Positions 1 to 5,348 of a stretch of DNA of 25,388 nucleotides are shown here, in pieces (position 1 is the first letter of the stretch; each line of letters begins with the position of its first letter). The position numbers and the translations under genes are program-made. This DNA comes from a virus, in IMG/VR virus record IMGVR_UViG_3300021483_000006, positions 1 to 25,388 of that record; one strand, given 5' to 3'. The notes beneath the pieces were generated by a model, which saw only the letters and a program-made list of their open reading frames with translations, was not told where the DNA came from and searched no databases.

Positions 1-507
1 CAATAAAAGCTTTAAAGTGCATAAATCACTAGACTCTAAAGTAGAAGTAGAAGTAGCATCCCCACCATATATAACTTTGGTCGGAGAACTGGCTAATGCA
101 CTAAATATGGCATCACCTGTCTCCTGCCTCTTCCAAATCCCTAATACTCTCCTCGCTGTCTCCCTCATATTAAAGGCAACTGCCTTCTCTTCCATATTAC
201 CATAAAGACGTATACCACCACGATATTCATGAAGAGTTACATCCTGATGGTAATTGGTAATATTCATCTCGTTGCCTTCAAGAGTATCATCATCAACAAT
301 CGGGTCTCCTTCAGGGACCATAGTTAAATAAAACCTCATACTATTCCCAGGCCCCCTCGTAAAATCCTCTATCAACTGTATTACATTATTCTCATCCTTA
401 CCTACATACCCATGCTTATCCCACCAAATACCTGTTTTGTATTCAATAAAGGTAGATGTGGCATACCTCTTCGCATACATTAAACTCCCAGGTTTCCAAT
501 CTGCCAT
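1..507 (-). CDS. Major capsid protein, N4-gp56/P22-like family (partial, N-terminal 169 codons)
   Basis: The reading frame begins at ATG 507-505 (minus strand) behind a good ribosome site (AGGAGG, about 514-521) and runs open to the window edge, so the C-terminus is missing. The translation begins MADWKPGSLMYAKRYATSTF. It carries the stretch LEGNEMNITNYHQDV (about residues 77-90), followed by EYRGGIRLYGNMEEKAV and NMRETARRVLGIW. This combination is typical of the N4-gp56/DUF4043 type of HK97-fold capsid subunits, which build the icosahedral head. It is transcribed away from all the small genes of the window, as expected for a late structural operon. The recognition is from memory of the family motif; a related coat protein subfamily is the only realistic alternative. 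Confidence 0.82.
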   Translation of the reverse strand, partial: MADWKPGSLMYAKRYATSTFIEYKTGIWWDKHGYVGKDENNVIQLIEDFTRGPGNSMRFYLTMVPEGDPIVDDDTLEGNEMNITNYHQDVTLHEYRGGIRLYGNMEEKAVAFNMRETARRVLGIWKRQETGDAIFSALASSPTKVIYGGDATSTSTLESSDLCTLKLLL

Positions 508-888
508 CTTACCTTACCTCCTATATAAATTTATTACATTCACACGTTTGTACGTTAACCTATTCACCCTTAGGCTGGCGAGACCTATTACAGCCAAATA
601 ATGGAAAATTAAAGAATTAAAAGAACGGAGTGGCGAACTCCCTTTACGGCCAGATATATATCCAATAACATATTTGTAACTAATTGTCAAGAACCATTCT
701 TAATCATAGCGTGGAGAGGGAGGGGAGGATATAACCCCCCATAACACCCTTCACCCCTGCCTTTTCCTACCCCCCCTTGGTGCTGGCTATGGTAGCAGGC
801 TACAGGCACAGATAAAACTAAACAAAACTGCACAAGGGTAGCACTCTGCTTTCAAAAAAGCTTGGGCACTACGGCACATAGGCATAGT
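508..888. other. Non-coding divergent control region
   Basis: About 380 bases without a credible gene separate the leftward capsid gene from the rightward early genes. The capsid-proximal half is AT-rich and contains a GGTTAACG motif on the minus strand (plus 552-559), the same word that is repeated at 1160-1325, plus a short hairpin (GGAGT/ACTCC near 631-645). The half from about 710 to 870 is richer in G+C with runs of purines and C. It should hold the late promoter for the capsid operon and the first early promoter at 889. Confidence 0.6.
662..690 (-). promoter_or_regulatory. Possible promoter for the capsid operon
   Basis: On the minus strand there is a perfect TTGACA at 690-685, followed after 17 bases by TATTGG (667-662), about 155 bases upstream of the capsid start codon. 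The -10 box is a poor match, so this may be activator-dependent or not a promoter at all. No better minus-strand candidate was found closer to the gene. Confidence 0.3.
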
Positions 889-918
889 TTGACTTGAAAA
901 AGTCAATTGTGGTAGAAT
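889..918 (+). promoter_or_regulatory. Sigma70-type promoter with palindromic operator
   Basis: TTGACT (889-894) and TAGAAT (913-918) are separated by 18 bases, and the -10 is extended (TGG immediately before it). The perfect palindrome TTGACT-tgaaaa-AGTCAA (889-906) covers the -35 and half the spacer, which is the usual position for a repressor that competes with RNA polymerase. It drives the single gene at 953-1096. Confidence 0.75.
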
Positions 919-952
919 AAGGGTAAATCAAGCAAGGGAGGAGGTGAGGTAA

Positions 953-1096
953 ATGAGGAAGAGAGTCGCAATAGTAGATACGTTCAAAGAGGCCGAAGAT
1001 TTGGCCTCTGAGCTTATGGCCAGTGGCCGTTTTATTGAAGTCTGCTACTTTAGAGCAGACGACGGCCTTTACGAGGTCTGGGTCGAAGAAAAGTAA
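953..1096 (+). CDS. Small early protein, unknown function (47 aa)
   Basis: ATG 953 follows a strong ribosome site (GGGAGGAGGTGAGGTAA). The 47-residue product begins MRKRVAIVDTFKEAEDLASE and ends DDGLYEVWVEEK, with a predicted beta-alpha-beta-beta pattern and no recognisable family. It forms its own transcription unit between the promoter at 889 and the terminator at 1118-1146, unlike almost every other gene here, which suggests an immediate-early, independently controlled role. Its base composition is richer in G+C (repeated GGCC) than its neighbours, a possible sign of separate origin. A longer open frame on the opposite strand is only a shadow, because promoter, ribosome site and terminator all agree with the plus strand. 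Confidence 0.8.
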   Translation: MRKRVAIVDTFKEAEDLASELMASGRFIEVCYFRADDGLYEVWVEEK

Positions 1097-1117
1097 ACCC
1101 AAACCTCACCCTCCACT

Positions 1118-1146
1118 GCCCAAGTCGCTCTGGCTTGGGCTTTTTT
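1118..1146 (+). terminator. Rho-independent terminator
   Basis: A perfect 7-bp stem GCCCAAG / CTTGGGC (1118-1124 and 1134-1140) with a 9-base loop is followed directly by six T residues. It closes the 953-1096 unit. Confidence 0.9.
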
Positions 1147-1159
1147 ATGTCTAAATCAG

Positions 1160-1325
1160 CCGGTTAACCTTCTGGCACTTTCCTAGACTAAACTAGCTGG
1201 TTAACGTAAAATAACGGAGGTTAACGAGAATAACGAGCTTTATTGAACTAAATTGGTTAAATAAAGAGAATAACGAGCTTTATTGAGAATAATGGTTAAC
1301 TAACGAGGTTAACGAGGTTAACGAG
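1160..1325. repeat. GGTTAAC / TAACGAG iteron-like repeat array
   Basis: GGTTAAC occurs exactly at 1162, 1199, 1219, 1294, 1307 and 1316, with a near copy (GGTTAAA) at 1255. TAACGAG occurs at 1222, 1231, 1271, 1301, 1310 and 1319. A 21-base segment (1226-1246) is repeated exactly at 1266-1286, a 40-base period, and the last copies are spaced 9 bases apart. GTTAAC is itself a palindrome. The array lies in a gene-free stretch between the terminator at 1146 and the promoter at 1706. It could be a regulator-binding array, a partition-like site or a second origin. Confidence 0.8.
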
Positions 1326-1705
1326 AGCAGGGCATTCTTTCTCCTTTATTATTTAATAAGCCATATCTCTTATAATGCAGGCTATTTCTACAAAAACAAG
1401 GGAAACATATCATTTAAAATGAGTGTTAGTTTAGAATGATTCTAAATTAAGAATTGTTTAAGAGTAAGAACAGTTTTAATTTTATTCAGAACAGATGAAA
1501 AGAAGTAAGATTGATTTTGCAAGTAATTCAAGCAAGTCAGTAAATAAAGAGTTTGACAGCTTCATATTTCAATTCTAAGCAAAGTTTGAACGCAAAGGCA
1601 TATAAAGTATTGCGTTGAAGTTTTAATCAAGCTTACAAGTTAAATATGTGCGAGTTTTGTTCAAAGGCTTGTGTGGTGTGGGTTTGAGGGGAAATAAAAT
1701 AGGGC
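1326..1705. other. AT-rich non-coding stretch
   Basis: No open frame with a ribosome site was found here. The only clear structure is the perfect 17-bp palindrome TTTAGAATGATTCTAAA at 1430-1446. A TTGACA at 1553-1558 has only TAAGCA at the -10 position and is a weak promoter candidate. The rest shows nothing I can interpret. Confidence 0.5.
1430..1446. promoter_or_regulatory. Perfect 17-bp palindrome, possible operator
   Basis: TTTAGAAT-g-ATTCTAAA reads the same on both strands around a central base. It stands alone in a non-coding region, about 260 bases upstream of the promoter at 1706. A dimeric repressor site is the simplest reading. Confidence 0.4.
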
Positions 1706-1734
1706 TTGACAACAAAATTTAGTTGTAGTAGAAT
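1706..1734 (+). promoter_or_regulatory. Sigma70-type promoter with 18-bp operator-like palindrome
   Basis: TTGACA (1706-1711), a 17-base spacer, and TAGAAT (1729-1734) lie just upstream of the strong ribosome site of the 1768 gene. The near-palindrome ACAACAAAATTTAGTTGT (1709-1726) overlaps the -35 and the spacer. Closely related 18-mers sit in exactly the same register in the promoters at 5691 and 15071. Confidence 0.85.
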
Positions 1735-1767
1735 TGGGGTATCATAAGAAAGGGAGGTGATAAAGTA

Positions 1768-1839
1768 ATGATTTATTGGTATGAGGGAAGATGTGAAAAT
1801 TGTAAAAAAAAGGGAAGGGAAGGAGGAGAAGGATGTTAA
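1768..1839 (+). CDS. 23-residue Cys-containing leader-like peptide
   Basis: ATG 1768 follows GGGAGGTGATAAAGTA. The product is MIYWYEGRCENCKKKGREGG plus EGC, with a CxxC pair. Its 3' end contains the ribosome site (GGAGGAGAAGG) of the next gene and overlaps that gene's start at 1833. It is the first open frame behind the promoter at 1706. It may be a true small zinc-binding peptide or a leader that couples translation to the next gene. Confidence 0.45.
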   Translation: MIYWYEGRCENCKKKGREGGEGC

Positions 1840-2240
1840 AGGTAAGAGTTTTTCAAGGGAAAAGCAAAAACTACGGTGTTGAAATCCTAAACGCCCAGGA
1901 ATTACCCTGTTCGGTATATGAATTAAACAAAGCACTCAAGCTAGGTTGCACAAGCCAAGAACGTTTTAGTTTTAATTTTGGAGACCAAGATTGGCTTATT
2001 CAAAGGATTGAGCCGTATAGTGAAGTTTCCGAAGCAATAAACTTTGCCAAAAATGTAACAAACAAACTTATAAAACTTGGTGCAAATACTAAATTGGAAA
2101 TAGCTGACTATATTTTAACTTCTAAGAAAATAAAAGTTGATATTAAAAAAGTGAGACGGAGGATTGAGGACGTTCTCCGCAAAAGCAATGTTGATGTTAT
2201 TAAAATGGTAGCAATTATCTTGAATGTAAAAATGAACTAA
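1833..2240 (+). CDS. Hypothetical protein (135 aa)
   Basis: ATG 1833 is preceded by GGAGGAGAAGG. The N-terminal half (about 1-60) looks beta-rich, and the C-terminal half is helical and Lys-rich (SKKIKVDIKKVRRRIEDVLR, about 97-116). I do not recognise the family. It is the main product of the operon that starts at promoter 1706 and ends at the terminator at 2270-2316. Position directly behind the first controlled promoter suggests an early takeover or regulatory role, but nothing in the sequence proves it. Confidence 0.8.
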   Translation: MLKVRVFQGKSKNYGVEILNAQELPCSVYELNKALKLGCTSQERFSFNFGDQDWLIQRIEPYSEVSEAINFAKNVTNKLIKLGANTKLEIADYILTSKKIKVDIKKVRRRIEDVLRKSNVDVIKMVAIILNVKMN

Positions 2241-2269
2241 TACGGCACAGCACCGCTTTTAAGCAAAGC

Positions 2270-2316
2270 AAGGCCGAGTTTCAGCAGGCATTAAGCCTGT
2301 TGGCTCGGCCTTTTTT
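2270..2316 (+). terminator. Rho-independent terminator
   Basis: The arms AAGGCCGAG (2270-2278) and CTCGGCCTT (2304-2312) enclose an inner stem AGCAGGC/GCCTGTT, and a run of T follows. It ends the 1706 operon. Confidence 0.9.
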
Positions 2317-2345
2317 AATTTTTGAAAGAAAGGAGGTGAGACAAA

Positions 2346-2486
2346 ATGAAAAGCATCAAAAACATTGAAGATTTAAAAGAGTTTTTGGCGAATTATGAAG
2401 AATTAAAAAAGCTGGCTCGCTCTCTACATAATCTATACACTCAGCGCTGCAACTCTAGCTTAACTTCTAGACAAAAAAAAGAGTGA
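2346..2486 (+). CDS. Small helical protein (46 aa)
   Basis: ATG 2346 follows a strong AAAGGAGGTGAGACAAA site. The product starts MKSIKNIEDLKEFLANYEEL and is predicted to be almost wholly helical with a Ser/Arg/Lys tail. Its TGA stop overlaps a GTG start of the next frame (GTGA, 2483-2486). No promoter lies between the terminator at 2316 and this gene, so it depends on read-through or an unrecognised promoter. Confidence 0.7.
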   Translation: MKSIKNIEDLKEFLANYEELKKLARSLHNLYTQRCNSSLTSRQKKE

Positions 2487-2641
2487 TAAAACTTGAAAAG
2501 AAAGTCAAAGAAATAGCTAAAAAATGGGAACTTCATGTGGATATTTGCTCAGACCCTAGAGGGATGCCCTTATGTCTTCATTCTGATTTAGAAAAGCTTA
2601 AATCTTGGAGATATAACGGAATAGTCATTCCATTGAAATAA
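2483..2641 (+). CDS. Small hypothetical protein, GTG start (52 aa)
   Basis: The GTG at 2483 overlaps the previous stop (GTGA), suggesting translational coupling. The frame gives VIKLEKKVKEIAKKWELHVD then ICSDPRGMPLCLHSDLEKLK and ends SWRYNGIVIPLK, a sensible amphipathic composition. There is no ATG and the upstream ribosome site is weak, which is why confidence is moderate. No family is recognised. Confidence 0.6.
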   Translation: MIKLEKKVKEIAKKWELHVDICSDPRGMPLCLHSDLEKLKSWRYNGIVIPLK

Positions 2642-2653
2642 AAGGAGGTGAGC

Positions 2654-3049
2654 ATGATTAAATGTATGTGGTGCAAACGGGTTTTAGGAAGCAAGCAAGG
2701 CACGGGCACTATTTATGTTATGTGCCCCGAATGCCTTGCGAAACTTCGGTCTGAAATCGTCACCTTGCGGCGTCACTTAATTGGCGCTGAGCGGGCGACG
2801 GAAAAAATTTTGAAGAATTTTGAAGAAAGGAGGGGAGTAACAATGCAAACATTTAATTTGATTGGGAAGGAAGTTATCCTTATAAAAGGAGACCACAAAG
2901 AGGAAAGAGGTAAAATTGTTAAAATCACCGGTTATACTGAAGCCTATGGAGTTGTCGCAAAAATCAAACTAAGCAATAAAAAAGTTGTAGAGTATTCTGC
3001 CGATTTTTGGGAAATAATAAATAATAAGGGAGGAGACAAAAATGACTAA
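2654..3049 (+). CDS. Zinc-ribbon / KOW-like two-domain protein (131 aa)
   Basis: ATG 2654 is chosen because AGGAGG (2643-2648) is spaced correctly for it; a GTG two codons upstream lies inside the ribosome site. Residues 4-27 hold two CxxC knuckles (CMWC and CPEC), a zinc ribbon. A helical, Arg/Glu-rich linker follows to about residue 60. Residues 64-131 resemble a small KOW/SH3-like barrel (GKEVILIKGDHKEERGKIVK). A second, excellent ribosome site (AAAGGAGGGGAGTAACA) sits in frame just before ATG 2843. The C-terminal domain can therefore probably also be made alone (about 68 aa). The zinc-ribbon half is visibly richer in G+C than the rest, hinting at a recent fusion. Function unknown, perhaps nucleic-acid binding. 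Confidence 0.78.
   Translation: MIKCMWCKRVLGSKQGTGTIYVMCPECLAKLRSEIVTLRRHLIGAERATEKILKNFEERRGVTMQTFNLIGKEVILIKGDHKEERGKIVKITGYTEAYGVVAKIKLSNKKVVEYSADFWEIINNKGGDKND
2843..3049 (+). CDS. Internal translation product: KOW-like domain alone
   Basis: ATG 2843 lies in frame inside the 2654 gene and has one of the best ribosome sites of the region 8 bases upstream (GGAGGGG). The product would start MQTFNLIGKEVILIKGDHKE. It may be a nested gene, or the original gene to which an upstream zinc-ribbon gene has been fused by loss of a stop codon. Confidence 0.5.
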   Translation: MQTFNLIGKEVILIKGDHKEERGKIVKITGYTEAYGVVAKIKLSNKKVVEYSADFWEIINNKGGDKND

Positions 3050-3287
3050 AGAACAAAAATTTAAACAGGTAAAGAAGCAAATAAACGAAATGCTAGAAAA
3101 TTCAAAACAAACAATGTATGAAATGGCTCAGCAAGCACTGAATAGCGGTGCATTATCGGATGAGATGCTAGAAGATAACTATCTACTTGCTAAAGCCATA
3201 ATTGACATTTGGTGCAGGAAACGGCCTTATGCTCCACTTTCACGATTTACCAAAAAGGAAGTAAATAATTTAGCTAAATTTATTTGA
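3042..3287 (+). CDS. Hypothetical helical protein (81 aa)
   Basis: ATG 3042 overlaps the end of the previous gene by 8 bases and has GGGAGGAGACAAAA upstream. The product (MTKEQKFKQVKKQINEMLEN start) is mostly helical and amphipathic, and ends TKKEVNNLAKFI. I do not recognise a family. It belongs to the cluster that ends at the terminator at 3647. Confidence 0.78.
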   Translation: MTKEQKFKQVKKQINEMLENSKQTMYEMAQQALNSGALSDEMLEDNYLLAKAIIDIWCRKRPYAPLSRFTKKEVNNLAKFI

Positions 3288-3303
3288 AAGGAGGTAAGTA
3301 ACA

Positions 3304-3621
3304 ATGTTAGAAAAAAGCTTAAGAAACGCAAAAAGTAAGAGAATCTTAGAGAAAGGAGCGTATGTATGTTTGGGTTGGTATGATTTCCCCAACGGTGCTA
3401 AATGGCTAGCACGGTATCGGGGAAAGCTTTACTTAATTATTCATGACGGAACGGGTAATCAATTCTTTCATTCTCACGCACCCGAAGAAGTTTCTGAAGC
3501 TGAAGCAAAACGATTATTACTTGAGAGTTTTGACAATGAAATTGAGTTAAAAGAGTATGCAGAGCATTTAGATTTGAAAATAACAGATGAAGAAATTGAC
3601 AGAGTTTTGGGCTTAGCATAA
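3304..3621 (+). CDS. Hypothetical protein (105 aa)
   Basis: ATG 3304 follows GAAAGGAGGTAAGTAACA. Residues 15-60 look like a small beta sheet (AYVCLGWYDFPNGAKWLARY), and residues 60-105 are acidic and helical (PEEVSEAEAKRLLLES). No family is recognised. It is the last gene before a strong terminator. Confidence 0.8.
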   Translation: MLEKSLRNAKSKRILEKGAYVCLGWYDFPNGAKWLARYRGKLYLIIHDGTGNQFFHSHAPEEVSEAEAKRLLLESFDNEIELKEYAEHLDLKITDEEIDRVLGLA

Positions 3622-3646
3622 GTAATTTAACACCCACCCTTAAAAG

Positions 3647-3680
3647 GCTCGGTGTTCCTTTTGGAGCATCGGGCTTTTTT
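3647..3680 (+). terminator. Rho-independent terminator
   Basis: GCTCGGTGTTCC (3647-3658) pairs with GGAGCATCGGGC (3663-3674) over 12 bp including G-T pairs, with a TTTT loop and six T after the stem. Confidence 0.88.
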
Positions 3681-3700
3681 ATTTTGAAAGGAGGATTGAA

Positions 3701-3934
3701 ATGGCTACTTTTTACATTCATGTTCAAGAAAACAAAACTACAATATCTTTCATAGACGAGCACTACCGTTCTAATGGTGAAGCTCCTTTAGCGTATAGTG
3801 CAATGGAGGTATGGATATATAAGGGATATTGTTTTATCGGGATCATCCGAAATGGTTTTATACATTGCTCGTCATGGAAATATAAAGTCAAATTCGGCAA
3901 GCTTGTTGTAGCTTGTCGGGTAGACGAGATTTAA
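3701..3934 (+). CDS. Paralogous family protein A (77 aa)
   Basis: ATG 3701 follows GAAAGGAGGATTGAA. The product (MATFYIHVQENKTTISFIDE start) shares with the genes at 5042 and 5741 a common pattern: N-terminal I-H-V-type strand, then P-L-x-Y-S near residue 30, x-V-x-[IM]-Y, a Y/F-I-G turn, G-x-[IV]-x-C-x-S-[WF]-K-Y (CSSWKY here, about residues 57-62), and a final strand FGKLVVACRV. It is predicted to be a compact all-beta protein with a conserved Cys and Trp. Function unknown. Three diverged copies in 2.3 kb imply repeated duplication and selection to keep them. Confidence 0.85.
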   Translation: MATFYIHVQENKTTISFIDEHYRSNGEAPLAYSAMEVWIYKGYCFIGIIRNGFIHCSSWKYKVKFGKLVVACRVDEI

Positions 3935-3949
3935 AAAGGAGGTTTGGAG

Positions 3950-4048
3950 ATGTGGCAAATAGAAACTTTAAATAGGTTGTTAAAAACAAAAGAAATAATA
4001 GAAAAATCTCAGAATATGATGACTGAAGTAGCAAAAAAAGGGAGTTAA
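3950..4048 (+). CDS. Small helical protein, probable 5' part of a frameshifted gene (32 aa)
   Basis: ATG 3950 has AAAAAGGAGGTTTGGAG upstream. The frame gives a helical peptide, MWQIETLNRLLKTKEIIEKS then QNMMTEVAKKGS, and stops at 4046-4048. Just before the stop is a run of seven A followed by GGG (4033-4042). A shift of one base back there continues the same helical, charged sequence into the frame that runs to 4158. Confidence 0.65.
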   Translation: MWQIETLNRLLKTKEIIEKSQNMMTEVAKKGS

Positions 4049-4158
4049 ATAATATTGAAAGTGCTATTTATTATCTTAAAGAAGAAATCAGAGAAATACA
4101 AAGAAAAAACAAAGTTAACGGTGCAGAGGACGAACTTGAAAATAGGGAGATTAAATAA
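4027..4158 (+). pseudogene. Downstream part of the 3950 gene in the -1 frame
   Basis: The frame open from 4027 to the stop at 4156-4158 encodes RELNNIESAIYYLKEEIREI then QRKNKVNGAEDELENREIK. It has no start codon of its own. Joined at the A7 run (AAAAAAAGGG, 4033-4042) to the frame starting at 3950, it would make one helical protein of about 69 residues. This is either a homopolymer indel (real or from sequencing) or programmed -1 frameshifting. A competing frame through the same bases lacks a plausible composition. Confidence 0.5.
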
Positions 4159-4160
4159 AA

Positions 4161-4180
4161 AACTAGACTAAATTGTTTGC
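4161..4180 (+). repeat. CTAGACTAAATT repeat, copy 1
   Basis: AACTAGACTAAATTGTTTGC here and AACTAGACTAAATTATTTGT at 5662-5681 differ at only two of 20 positions; CTAGACTAAA also occurs at 1183-1192. Both copies lie between a stop codon and the next gene. Possible processing or regulator site, or a duplication trace. Confidence 0.5.
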
Positions 4181-4196
4181 AAAAGGAGGTAATAAA

Positions 4197-4364
4197 ATGG
4201 ATACTAAAACATATCAACAACTGTTAACAGAATTTTTTGAAAAATATAGTGATTTACTCAATAAAAAGCCTTCTAGCAGAAAAAGAGGGCACTTTACAAA
4301 ATGTGTCCTTAAAAGAAGGAGAAGAAATGAAATTGCAAAAAACACAAGGAGGAAGCAAAAATGA
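4197..4364 (+). CDS. Small basic protein, tandem paralog 1 (55 aa)
   Basis: ATG 4197 is chosen because AAAAGGAGGTAATAAA fits it. The product has an acidic/aromatic N-terminal helix (YQQLLTEFFEKYSDLL), the motif KKPSSRKRGHF (about 27-37) and a strongly basic tail of Arg/Lys, suggesting nucleic-acid or ribosome binding. It resembles the next gene residue by residue. Its last codons (RRKQK) are encoded by the ribosome site of that next gene (AGGAGGAAGCAAAAATGA), and stop and start overlap as ATGA. Confidence 0.75.
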   Translation: MDTKTYQQLLTEFFEKYSDLLNKKPSSRKRGHFTKCVLKRRRRNEIAKNTRRKQK

Positions 4365-4504
4365 AAGACAAAACAGATGAAGAAATATTAGCACAATTTT
4401 TAAAAGATTATGGTGTTTTACTTCATAAAAATCCTTCTAGTAAAAAAAGAAAATATTTCAAAAAACTACTAAAGAAAAAACAAAAAAGGAGGAAGCAAAA
4501 ATGA
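4361..4504 (+). CDS. Small basic protein, tandem paralog 2 (47 aa)
   Basis: ATG 4361 overlaps the previous stop (ATGA) and follows AAGGAGGAAGCAAAA. The product has FLKDYGVLLHKNPSSKKRKY followed by an almost pure Lys/Arg tail, clearly related to the 4197 product (FFEKYSDLLNKKPSSRKRGH). Its RRKQK tail is likewise encoded by the ribosome site of the next gene. The pair arose by tandem duplication. Function unknown; binding to nucleic acid is inferred only from charge. Confidence 0.72.
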   Translation: MKDKTDEEILAQFLKDYGVLLHKNPSSKKRKYFKKLLKKKQKRRKQK

Positions 4505-4575
4505 TTGATTTTTTCGGCTTTTTAATAATGTTTTGGTTATGTGGGTGGATTATTTGTAAGTGGATAAACAGTTAA
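4501..4575 (+). CDS. 24-residue single-span membrane peptide
   Basis: ATG 4501 overlaps the previous stop (ATGA) and follows AAAGGAGGAAGCAAAA, an almost exact copy of the preceding ribosome site. The product begins MIDFFGFLIMFWLCGWIICK and ends WINS, one hydrophobic helix with two Cys. Small phage membrane peptides can act on host membrane enzymes or on lysis, but nothing specific is visible. Confidence 0.6.
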   Translation: MIDFFGFLIMFWLCGWIICKWINS

Positions 4576-4586
4576 AGGAGGCTAAA

Positions 4587-4763
4587 ATGTATAAAGAAAA
4601 ATATCAAAAAAAGAAATTGCCTAAAATAGGATTTGTCCGAGTTGGGCATTGTTCACATCTAAAAGGATTTAGAAGAATGATAGCAAATAAGGCATTTAGA
4701 AAAAAATTTGAAATTGTCTCAGATAAGCAGTGCAGAAAATTAGAGCAAGAATTAGTTGAATAA
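4587..4763 (+). CDS. Small basic hypothetical protein (58 aa)
   Basis: ATG 4587 is favoured over an upstream GTG because AAAGGAGGCTAAA lies just before it. The product is Lys/Arg-rich with the segment GFVRVGHCSHLKGFRRMIAN (about 15-34), and its C-terminal helix contains DKQCRKLEQELVE. A Cys-x-His pair and a distant Cys could bind metal, but this is weak. No family is recognised. Confidence 0.72.
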   Translation: MYKEKYQKKKLPKIGFVRVGHCSHLKGFRRMIANKAFRKKFEIVSDKQCRKLEQELVE

Positions 4764-4778
4764 ACAAGGAGAAAAAAT

Positions 4779-5045
4779 ATGAAGCATTTAAAATTATATG
4801 AAGCATTACAAACAATAGAATGGCCTGAAAATATCAAATTTAAAGAAATAAATCTGCTTGATGTAGAACATCAGGTCATGCCTACTATATGGCTTTATAA
4901 AGAAAATATCAAAAAATTTAGAGATGGTTATCTTATCTTGTTAAACTTTGTCGCTTGTGTATGTGAAACAGACCCTGAAAACCTGACCCTTTTTCACATT
5001 CTCTCATATTTAATAAAACAAACCAAAAAGGAGCTTGTGAGATGA
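4779..5045 (+). CDS. Hypothetical protein (88 aa)
   Basis: ATG 4779 follows ACAAGGAGAAAAAAT. The product (MKHLKLYEALQTIEWPENIK start) is helical with a hydrophobic core, and its last residues (KKELVR) overlap the ribosome site of the next gene. Stop and next start overlap as ATGA at 5042-5045. Family not recognised. Confidence 0.78.
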   Translation: MKHLKLYEALQTIEWPENIKFKEINLLDVEHQVMPTIWLYKENIKKFRDGYLILLNFVACVCETDPENLTLFHILSYLIKQTKKELVR

Positions 5046-5332
5046 ACCTATATAATATTCATGTAACAGAACGTAAAACTATTATAATATATTTTTGCGG
5101 TAATAAAATTATAGGCGTGCCTCTTTCTTATTCTACATTAAAAGTAATAATGTATAGCGGTATAAATTATATTGGAGTATTAGAAAAAGGTAATGTTTGG
5201 TGCACCTCTTGGAAATATGATCTTCACTTTGGGAAATTATGCGTTGTTTGCCAGATAGAAACTGAAATGGAATGTTTAAAAGAGACATTATTAGAATGGG
5301 AAAAGGCTACTTTTACCTGTTTTGAAAAATAA
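5042..5332 (+). CDS. Paralogous family protein B (96 aa)
   Basis: ATG 5042 sits behind GGAGCTTGTGAG. Residues 1-77 match the 3701 product strand for strand: NIHVTERKTI, VPLSYSTLKVIMYSG, YIGVLEKGNVWCTSWKY and FGKLCVVCQIE. A helical C-terminal extension of about 20 residues (LKETLLEWEKATFTCFEK) is absent from the other two copies. The 22 bases around its start (5025-5046) recur exactly at the next gene (5332-5353), evidence of local duplication. Function unknown. Confidence 0.83.
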   Translation: MNLYNIHVTERKTIIIYFCGNKIIGVPLSYSTLKVIMYSGINYIGVLEKGNVWCTSWKYDLHFGKLCVVCQIETEMECLKETLLEWEKATFTCFEK

Positions 5333-5348
5333 AAAAGGAGCTTGTGAG

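Noticed and set aside
17-205. Plus-strand open frame of 62 codons
   Set aside because: It is antisense to the capsid gene, has no ribosome site and has a composition unlike the other genes.
869-1102. Minus-strand open frame of 77 codons
   Set aside because: Promoter, ribosome site, 47-codon gene and terminator on the plus strand explain this interval.
1495-1578. Plus-strand frame of 27 codons (MKRSKIDFASNSS start)
   Set aside because: No ribosome site and no link to any transcription unit.
1673-1690. Tiny Cys-containing frame near 1647-1688 (MCEFCSKACVVWV)
   Set aside because: It lies upstream of the promoter at 1706 and lacks a ribosome site.
1633-1935. Minus-strand open frame of 100 codons
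   Set aside because: It overlaps the promoter and the start of the 1833 gene, its product is an unlikely Phe/Ser/Pro-rich sequence, and it has no ribosome site.
4054-4170. TTG-started frame ending in KKLD
   Set aside because: It competes with the better -1 continuation of the 3950 gene, has no ribosome site and an implausible Lys-rich product.
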